From positions 1-9,384 of the forward strand of contig CAZVCJ010000153.1 of the NCBI GenBank assembly GCA_964625745.1: 9,384 bases of DNA, read 5' to 3'. How positions within the stretch are numbered: position 1 is the first letter of the stretch; the number at the start of each line of letters is the position of its first letter. The position numbers and the translations under genes are program-made. The notes under the pieces are model-generated. The model made no database searches and was not told where the DNA came from. It worked only from the letters and a program-made list of their open reading frames with translations. Origin of the DNA: CAZVCJ01 sp964625745 (GTDB taxonomy: Bacteria > Chloroflexota > Anaerolineae > VGOG01). Positions 6,349-9,384 of this stretch are shown here, piece after piece.

Positions 6349-7137
6349 ATGTCTGATGATGTGCTGAAGGTGGCAACCTACAACGCTAATTCCATCCGGG
6401 TCCGGGTGGAGCAAGTGCTAGATTGGCTGCGCCGGGAGGAAGCCGGCATCCTTTGCATCCAAGAGACGAAAGTGCAAGACGGGGACTTCCCTGCGGAGCC
6501 GATCAGAGACGCGGGCTACCACGTGGTCTTCCGAGGGCAGAAAGCTTACGCCGGAGTGGCCATCGTTAGCCGAGAGGAGCCGCAGGAGGTAGACTTTGGC
6601 CTCGACGGTGGTGACGAAGCACGCCTGATCCGGGCGGTGATCCGTGGCATCCCGGTGGTCAACACCTACGTCCCCCAGGGTCGCTCCCCCGATTCAGAGC
6701 ACTTCCAGTACAAGCTGCAGTGGCTGGCCCGGCTGCGAGCCTTCTTCGAGCGACACTACTCGCCGCAGGAGCCGCTGCTGTGGGTGGGCGATTTCAACGT
6801 CGCCCCCGAGCCGATTGACGTGCACGATCCCCAGCGGCTGAAGAACCACGTGGACTTCCACCCAGAGGCCCGCGCCGCCCTGGAACGGGTGCGGGAGTGG
6901 GGCTTCGTGGATGTCTTTCGGCTCCATCACCCCGACGAGCCGGGTCATTACAGCTATTGGGACTATCGAGCGCGGAATCCCGTGGAGCGCGGGCTGGGCT
7001 GGCGGGTGGATCACGTCTGGGCTACCGAGCCGCTGGCCCGAAAGTCCACCGGGGCCTGGATTGACGTGGAGGCGCGGCGGGCGGAGCGTCCCTCGGATCA
7101 CACCTTCCTGGTGGCCGAGTTCGCGCTACGGAGGTAA
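6349..7137 (+). CDS. xth: Exodeoxyribonuclease III (Xth/AP endonuclease family)
   Basis: This 262-residue protein is a full-length member of the exonuclease III/ExoA family, which cuts DNA 5' of abasic sites and degrades 3' ends in base excision repair. All family motifs are visible: YNANSIR (11-17), IQETK with metal ligand E39, TYVPQG with catalytic Y107, GDFNVAP with D148 and N150, WRVDH (208-212) and the catalytic SDH at 239-241. Length matches bacterial Xth proteins of about 250-270 residues. The ATG at 6349 follows GGAGG (6340-6344), and a consensus promoter lies 55 bp upstream of the start. A long hairpin follows the stop. It acts in the cytoplasm on DNA and shows no link to the methyltransferase cluster upstream. 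Confidence 0.95.
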   Translation: MSDDVLKVATYNANSIRVRVEQVLDWLRREEAGILCIQETKVQDGDFPAEPIRDAGYHVVFRGQKAYAGVAIVSREEPQEVDFGLDGGDEARLIRAVIRGIPVVNTYVPQGRSPDSEHFQYKLQWLARLRAFFERHYSPQEPLLWVGDFNVAPEPIDVHDPQRLKNHVDFHPEARAALERVREWGFVDVFRLHHPDEPGHYSYWDYRARNPVERGLGWRVDHVWATEPLARKSTGAWIDVEARRAERPSDHTFLVAEFALRR

Positions 7138-7143
7138 ACAGTC

Positions 7144-7193
7144 AACGAGTCAATGAGTCAATGAGTTAGTTACTCATTGGCTCGTGACTCGTT
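7144..7193. repeat. Hairpin-forming AACGAGTCA repeat after the exonuclease gene
   Basis: AACGAGTCAATGAGT..CAATGAGT and its near-complement ACTCATTGG..GTGACTCGTT enclose a loop of about 5 bases. The left arm also contains tandem GTCAATGA units. There is no T-run after it, so it is more likely an intergenic repeat or 3' end stabiliser than a classical terminator. It begins 6 bases after the exonuclease stop codon. Confidence 0.6.
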
Positions 7194-7226
7194 ACCCAAA
7201 GTTGAACGAGAAAAGGAGCAAGACAA

Positions 7227-7421
7227 ATGCCGATTTACGAATACCGATGTTCGGAGTGTGGGGAGAGGTTCGAGAAGCTGGTGCGCTTGAGCACCTCAAC
7301 ATCTGAGATAAAGTGCCCCAAATGCGGCGGCCGGAAGGTAGATAAGCTCATCTCTGTTTTCAGTGCCAAGATGTCGAGTAGCACAGCGGCCACCGCCAGC
7401 GCGTGTGGCCCATCCACCTGA
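7227..7421 (+). CDS. FmdB family zinc-ribbon protein
   Basis: A 64-residue protein beginning MPIYEYRCSECGERFEKL, the hallmark of the FmdB regulatory-protein/CxxC-CxxC-SSSS family. The zinc knuckles are C8-x2-C11 and C30-x2-C33, followed by a serine/threonine/alanine-rich tail. The tail ends with ACGPST, a bit shorter than many relatives that continue with glycine-serine runs. The ATG follows AAAAGGAG (7211-7218) with 8 bases of spacing. The family was named from a formamidase operon regulator, and most members have no proven role. It lies between the exonuclease and MOSC genes. Confidence 0.88.
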   Translation: MPIYEYRCSECGERFEKLVRLSTSTSEIKCPKCGGRKVDKLISVFSAKMSSSTAATASACGPST

Positions 7422-7433
7422 ACGCTGTGAGTC

Positions 7434-7450
7434 GAAGGCAGTTTGCCTTC
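7434..7450 (+). terminator. Short hairpin after the FmdB-type gene
   Basis: GAAGGCA (7434-7440) pairs perfectly with TGCCTTC (7444-7450) over a 3-base loop, 13 bases after the stop codon. No T-run follows, so termination would be weak or absent. It may only protect the 3' end of the transcript. Confidence 0.3.
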
Positions 7451-7522
7451 AGTAAGTTGCATTTCTGACAGGAGATTCTGGAAAGATGGGCAGCGAGCGG
7501 ATCAAGGAGAGGTAGAGCGAGT

Positions 7523-7549
7523 TGAGCCACGAGATTCACAAGTGGCTCA
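7523..7549 (+). other. Perfect 8-bp RNA hairpin in the MOSC leader
   Basis: TGAGCCAC (7523-7530) and GTGGCTCA (7542-7549) are exact complements around an 11-base loop. It lies 16 bases upstream of a terminator-like hairpin and could be part of a leader structure controlling the MOSC gene, or a chance feature of the coding remnant in which it sits. Confidence 0.4.
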
Positions 7550-7565
7550 TCGGAGACTGTGGGAC

Positions 7566-7599
7566 AGCGGCCCTGGAAAAGCTGGGCGGGCCGCTTTTT
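7566..7599 (+). terminator. Intrinsic terminator or attenuator before the MOSC gene
   Basis: AGCGGCCC (7566-7573) pairs with GGGCCGCT (7588-7595) and is followed by a T-run (five T, 7595-7599), the form of a Rho-independent terminator. The MOSC ribosome site AGGAGGG begins at 7608, leaving no room for a promoter between terminator and gene. Either MOSC depends on readthrough, as in attenuation, or the hairpin is inefficient. Confidence 0.55.
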
Positions 7600-7621
7600 G
7601 CTGATCCAGGAGGGAACAGTG

Positions 7622-8095
7622 ATGGGTTCGATTGTGGCTGTCTGCGCCAGCCGAAGGCGCACGGATCCCAAGAGGGACATTGGCGAAGGTTATCTGCGAG
7701 AGAGCTACGGCCTGGTGGGTGACGCCCACGCGGGTCTGAGCGAGAGGGAGGTCAGCCTGCTGGCCTGGGAGAGCATCGGGCGGCTCAATAAGGAGCACGG
7801 CATCAAGGCCGCCCCCGGCGACTTCGCCGAGAACCTCACCATCCAGGGCCTTGATCTCGTCTCGCTGCCCATCGGCGCGCGCCTGCGGGCAGGAGAGGCC
7901 GTTTTGGAGGTGGTGCAGATCGGCAAGCCGCCGCACGTGGCCCACGCCTACAGTTTCCAGGGGCTCTCGCTCCTGCCCACGGAAGGCATCTTCTGCCGGG
8001 TGATAGAGGGTGGCCAGGTGAGTAGAGGTGATGAGATCGTCGTTGAGTCAGCCACGAATCCTTCGACCAGGCTCAGGACAGGTTTCACGAATTAA
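7622..8095 (+). CDS. MOSC-domain protein (molybdenum cofactor sulfurase C-terminal-like)
   Basis: This 157-residue stand-alone MOSC protein shows GLVGDAHAG (30-38), the REVSLLAWESI segment (42-52), APGDFAENLTIQGLDL (64-79), LPIGARLRAGEAVLEVVQIG (82-101) and LLPTEGIFCRVIEGG (117-131). MOSC proteins are thought to handle sulfur or bind molybdenum cofactor. Many stand-alone relatives have a cysteine in IGK-x-CH and further cysteines after it; here the motif reads IGKPPHVAHA, so those cysteines are missing. The chosen ATG at 7622 follows AGGAGGG (7608-7614); an upstream in-frame start would run through the terminator. Residues 144-157 and the stop come from an intergenic repeat, as the usual protein would end near GDEIVVE. 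The cupin gene follows at 93 bp. Confidence 0.85.
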   Translation: MGSIVAVCASRRRTDPKRDIGEGYLRESYGLVGDAHAGLSEREVSLLAWESIGRLNKEHGIKAAPGDFAENLTIQGLDLVSLPIGARLRAGEAVLEVVQIGKPPHVAHAYSFQGLSLLPTEGIFCRVIEGGQVSRGDEIVVESATNPSTRLRTGFTN

Positions 8096-8132
8096 CACGG
8101 AGGAAAGAGTATAAATTCGTGTAATTCGTGGC
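8051..8132. repeat. Inverted-repeat element at the 3' end of the MOSC gene
   Basis: GCCACGAAT (8051-8059) is matched by ATTCGTGGC (8124-8132). Inside, CACGAATTAACACG (8086-8099) mirrors the AATTCGTGTAATTCGTG stretch just before the right tip. A copy of the CTTCGACC-AGGCTCAGGACAGG type repeat, also seen at 2692-2713, is nested at 8060-8082. The element overlaps the last 14 codons of the MOSC gene and provides its stop. Confidence 0.65.
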
Positions 8133-8188
8133 AAAAATGCGCAAAGTTACCTACACTTTCCAAGACCAGGTTGAAAGGAGAGCTTGCA

Positions 8189-8521
8189 ATGATCGTGAAA
8201 AACTACCGTCAGGTTACGCCGGAGCCCGCCGCGGAGGCGCCGGGCGTCACCGTGCGCTGGATGATCACCGACAAGGACGGAGCGCCGAACTTCGCCCTGC
8301 GCGTCTTCGAGGTAGAGCCTGGGGCCGCTTCCCCGTTCCACACCCACGCCTGGGAGCACGAGGCATTTATCCTGGCCGGCATAGGGCATCTCAGGGCTGT
8401 GGATGGCGAGACGCCGTTCCGCGAGGGGGACGCCATCTTCGTCGCCCCGGAGGAAAAGCACCAATTCGTCAACGATGGCGACGCGGCCCTGCGTTTCATC
8501 TGCGTCGTTCCCTTGCAGTGA
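8189..8521 (+). CDS. Single-domain cupin protein
   Basis: This 110-residue protein is one conserved cupin barrel. Cupin motif 1 is PFHTHAWEHEAFILAG with metal ligands H51, H53 and E58 (spacing HxHx4E), and motif 2 is GDAIFVAPEEKHQFVN (80-95) with ligand H91, so a 2-His/1-Glu plus His metal site is intact. Its preferred start, ATG 8189, follows AAAGGAGA (8175-8182); a TTG 18 bases earlier is in frame but overlaps that site. Small cupins of this type can be dioxygenases, isomerases or sugar/ligand binders, and no choice is possible here. It follows the MOSC gene after the repeat, perhaps sharing its transcript. Confidence 0.9.
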   Translation: MIVKNYRQVTPEPAAEAPGVTVRWMITDKDGAPNFALRVFEVEPGAASPFHTHAWEHEAFILAGIGHLRAVDGETPFREGDAIFVAPEEKHQFVNDGDAALRFICVVPLQ

Positions 8522-8576
8522 GGGTAGCAGGCACTGTGGTCAGGCAGCATCAGGAGATACCGAAGGGGTTTCCTGA

Positions 8577-8605
8577 TTGTGTTTCCGCTCAAGGCGGTGT
8601 ATAAT
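8577..8605 (+). promoter_or_regulatory. Sigma70-type promoter ahead of the mini-ORF/DUF2283 unit
   Basis: TTGTGT (8577-8582) and a perfect TATAAT (8600-8605) lie 17 bases apart, the same spacing as the exonuclease promoter. Transcription would start near 8612, just before two tandem 23-bp repeats. The first plausible start codon after it is GTG at 8690. Confidence 0.7.
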
Positions 8606-8618
8606 GTAGACGCCCGGC

Positions 8619-8669
8619 GATTTCGACAAGCTCAATCCAAGGATTTCGACAAGCTCAATCCAAGGATTT
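8619..8669. repeat. Two tandem 23-bp direct repeats plus partial third
   Basis: A 23-bp unit, beginning GATTTCGACAAGCTCAATCC, occurs identically at 8619-8641 and 8642-8664, and GATTT starts again at 8665. The core TTCGACAAGCTCA is shared with the dispersed repeat at 2692-2713. It falls in the predicted 5' leader immediately after the transcription start. Confidence 0.85.
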
Positions 8670-8689
8670 GGCCGAGATAGGGTGCAAGG

Positions 8690-8830
8690 GTGCTCCTCTG
8701 GTGGTGTAAGGCCAACACAGTTCTCAAACCCGACGCCGGCCACGGCCGTGCCCTTGTGTGCCCACGGGCGATTGCCCTGACCAGTTCTCAGGAACAAGAG
8801 AGGTTGCGCGAGCTGTTGGCGGAAGGATGA
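8690..8830 (+). CDS. Small ORF of 46 residues, unknown
   Basis: GTG 8690 to TGA 8830 encodes a 46-residue protein ending ALTSSQEQERLRELLAEG, a plausible amphipathic helix. About 70% of codons end in G or C. The stop overlaps the next small ORF as ATGA. An upstream in-frame TAG at 8678 limits the start to GTG 8690 or later; no clear ribosome site is visible. The N-terminal half (LLWWCKANTVLK) is less convincing than the C-terminal half, so it may be the remnant of a larger gene. Nothing in it identifies a family. It lies in the leader of the DUF2283-like gene and could act by translational coupling. Confidence 0.35.
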   Translation: MLLWWCKANTVLKPDAGHGRALVCPRAIALTSSQEQERLRELLAEG

Positions 8831-8898
8831 CCACGGATGGGGAACCGCAGCACGAGGATGCCTGGACGACTGCGAAGCAAAATCTGGACCCATTATGA
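8827..8898 (+). CDS. Mini-ORF of 23 residues linked by ATGA overlaps
   Basis: ATG 8827 overlaps the stop of the 46-residue ORF (ATGA, 8827-8830), and its own stop overlaps the next start (ATGA, 8895-8898). The peptide begins MTTDGEPQHEDAWTT and is acidic and polar. GGCGG and GGAAGG lie immediately upstream. The DUF2283-like start lacks any ribosome site of its own, so translation of this mini-ORF may deliver ribosomes to it. It could equally be the 3' end of a decayed gene. No family was recognised. Confidence 0.35.
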   Translation: MTTDGEPQHEDAWTTAKQNLDPL

Positions 8899-9251
8899 CT
8901 GAGATGAAGTACGACTATGACCGGGAAGGGGATGTCCTGTACATCTTCTTTGGCCGGAGCGAGCATGTAGTCGGTGTCGAGTTAGGCGATCACCTGCTGC
9001 TGCGCCTGGATACGGGCCAGGGTACAGCGCGCTCGCCTCGCGCGGTGGGGTTGACCATACTTTTTCCCGCCCAACTGCTAGCGCTGGGGCGTACGCCGAC
9101 TTTCACACTAGAGCGACTGGAGCAGCTACCGACTGATTTGCGGGCCGCGGTGTTGGAGGTATTAAGCAAGTCACCGGTGAGTGAATTGTTATCCGTGCGA
9201 CTGACTCTTGCCCCCGAAGAACTGCGGATACCCGAGTTGGTGGCAGCGTAG
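8895..9251 (+). CDS. DUF2283-like protein with C-terminal extension
   Basis: This 118-residue protein starts with the DUF2283 pattern KYDYDREGDVLYIFFGR (5-21) followed by VVGVELGDHLLLRLDTG (25-41) and RAVGLTIL (49-56). DUF2283 proteins are usually about 60-75 residues; here a helical extension of about 60 residues (LERLEQLPTDLRAAVLEVLS) follows. Some DUF2283 genes lie next to DUF4258-like genes in possible toxin-antitoxin pairs, but no such partner is recognised here. The ATG at 8895 overlaps the preceding stop and has no ribosome site; a second ATG at 8904 is an alternative. A P-loop NTPase gene begins 18 bp after the stop. The biochemical role is unknown. Confidence 0.72.
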   Translation: MTEMKYDYDREGDVLYIFFGRSEHVVGVELGDHLLLRLDTGQGTARSPRAVGLTILFPAQLLALGRTPTFTLERLEQLPTDLRAAVLEVLSKSPVSELLSVRLTLAPEELRIPELVAA

Positions 9252-9268
9252 GAGGGACTAGAACAGCG

Positions 9269-9384
9269 GTGAACGTTCTGCTGACTGGAGAGCGCCAGGC
9301 GGGGAAAACCGCCGTCTGCAAACGGGTGACGGGGCTGGCCCGTGAACTGGGCCATGATCCAGCAGGGGTGCTCACACCTGTTGT
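9269..9384 (+). CDS. P-loop NTPase, THEP1-like, cut by the window edge
   Basis: GTG 9269 opens a frame that runs to the window end, encoding 38 residues starting MNVLLTGERQAGKTAVCKRV. Walker A is GERQAGKT (7-14), directly after a short beta strand, followed by LARELGHDPAGVLTPV. This order (NVLLTG, P-loop at the extreme N-terminus, then G-V-L-T) is typical of the THEP1 nucleoside-triphosphatase family, but ABC or other P-loop proteins cannot be excluded without the rest. GGAGGG at 9251-9256, overlapping the end of the DUF2283-like stop codon, could serve as ribosome site with a rather long 12-base spacing. It is probably co-transcribed with the DUF2283-like gene. Confidence 0.65.
   Translation, partial: MNVLLTGERQAGKTAVCKRVTGLARELGHDPAGVLTPV

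Larger units (their letters stand above)
7486..7602 (+). pseudogene. Remnant of a small gene interrupted by TAG, family unknown
   Basis: An ATG at 7486, preceded by GGAG at 7471-7474, opens a frame reading MGSERIKER, a TAG (7513-7515), then SELSHEIHKWLIGDCGTAAL and EKLGGPLFA. In the first 36 codons, 31 end in G or C, the same strong bias as in the true genes, and the bias stops abruptly after the codon for Pro at 7591-7593. This indicates real former coding sequence of about 39 codons with one nonsense mutation near the start. A TTG at 7522 could restart translation. The frame continues to 7722 under the MOSC gene, but that part lacks the bias and is not counted. I recognise no family. Part of it now forms two hairpins ahead of the MOSC gene. 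Confidence 0.4.

Noticed and set aside
7559..7621. Upstream start for the MOSC protein
   Set aside because: It would lie in the terminator hairpin and lacks a ribosome site; ATG 7622 has AGGAGGG and begins with the conserved family N-terminus.
7422..7621. Molybdenum cofactor riboswitch before the MOSC gene
   Set aside because: I could not match the known consensus by eye; only two hairpins and a T-run are supported, so no riboswitch class is claimed.
8128..8604. Forward frame of 158 codons overlapping the cupin gene
   Set aside because: It is a frame-shifted shadow of the cupin, which has complete metal-binding motifs and a good ribosome site.
8741..8750. CACGGCCGTG perfect palindrome as an operator
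   Set aside because: A single 10-bp GC-rich palindrome inside a possible small ORF is expected by chance at this base composition.

Overview
The window is a GC-rich stretch of bacterial chromosome with every well-supported gene on the + strand. Gene content, dense intergenic repeat families (GTCATTGCGA type, CGTATCGAAACC/CTACTCAACC type, CGAATTAACACG type), strong AAGGAGG ribosome sites and consensus sigma70-type promoters suggest a Chloroflexota (Anaerolineae-like) genome or metagenome bin. This assignment is inference from style; no marker gene is present. No rRNA, tRNA, CRISPR or transposase gene was found.

Left part (78-2403): two class I SAM-dependent methyltransferases are followed by a ketopantoate-reductase-fold protein with an unusual C-terminal membrane helix. 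These three sit 24 and 37 bp apart and look like one operon. A repeat-filled gap (2404-2918) separates them from the next unit.

Middle part (2919-5866): a second tight cluster holds an ANT(4')/kanamycin-nucleotidyltransferase-like gene, a small protein made of two AbrB/SpoVT-like hairpin modules, a fusion of an isoprenylcysteine-methyltransferase-type membrane enzyme with a GNAT acetyltransferase, and a third class I methyltransferase. The fusion junction keeps what looks like the old Shine-Dalgarno and mutated start codon of the acetyltransferase. The 3' end of the last methyltransferase runs into a 190-bp inverted-repeat element (5816-6005) that supplies its last 16 codons and its stop.

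Right part (6016-9384): an exodeoxyribonuclease III gene has its own consensus promoter. After it come an FmdB-type zinc-ribbon protein, a TAG-interrupted gene remnant ending in an intrinsic terminator only a few bases before the next ribosome site, a MOSC-domain protein whose C-terminus is also supplied by a repeat, and a single-domain cupin. A second consensus promoter (8577-8605) starts a unit in which two tiny ORFs and a DUF2283-like gene are linked by successive ATGA overlaps, followed by the start of a P-loop NTPase cut by the window edge.

Overall this is a small-molecule methylation and modification neighbourhood with four SAM-methyltransferase domains, an acetyltransferase and a nucleotidyltransferase, shaped by repeat insertion at gene ends. 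No single pathway can be assigned from sequence alone. The most unusual items are the membrane-methyltransferase/GNAT fusion with its fossil start site, the repeat-captured gene ends, the attenuator-like terminator before the MOSC gene, and the coupled mini-ORF chain before DUF2283.
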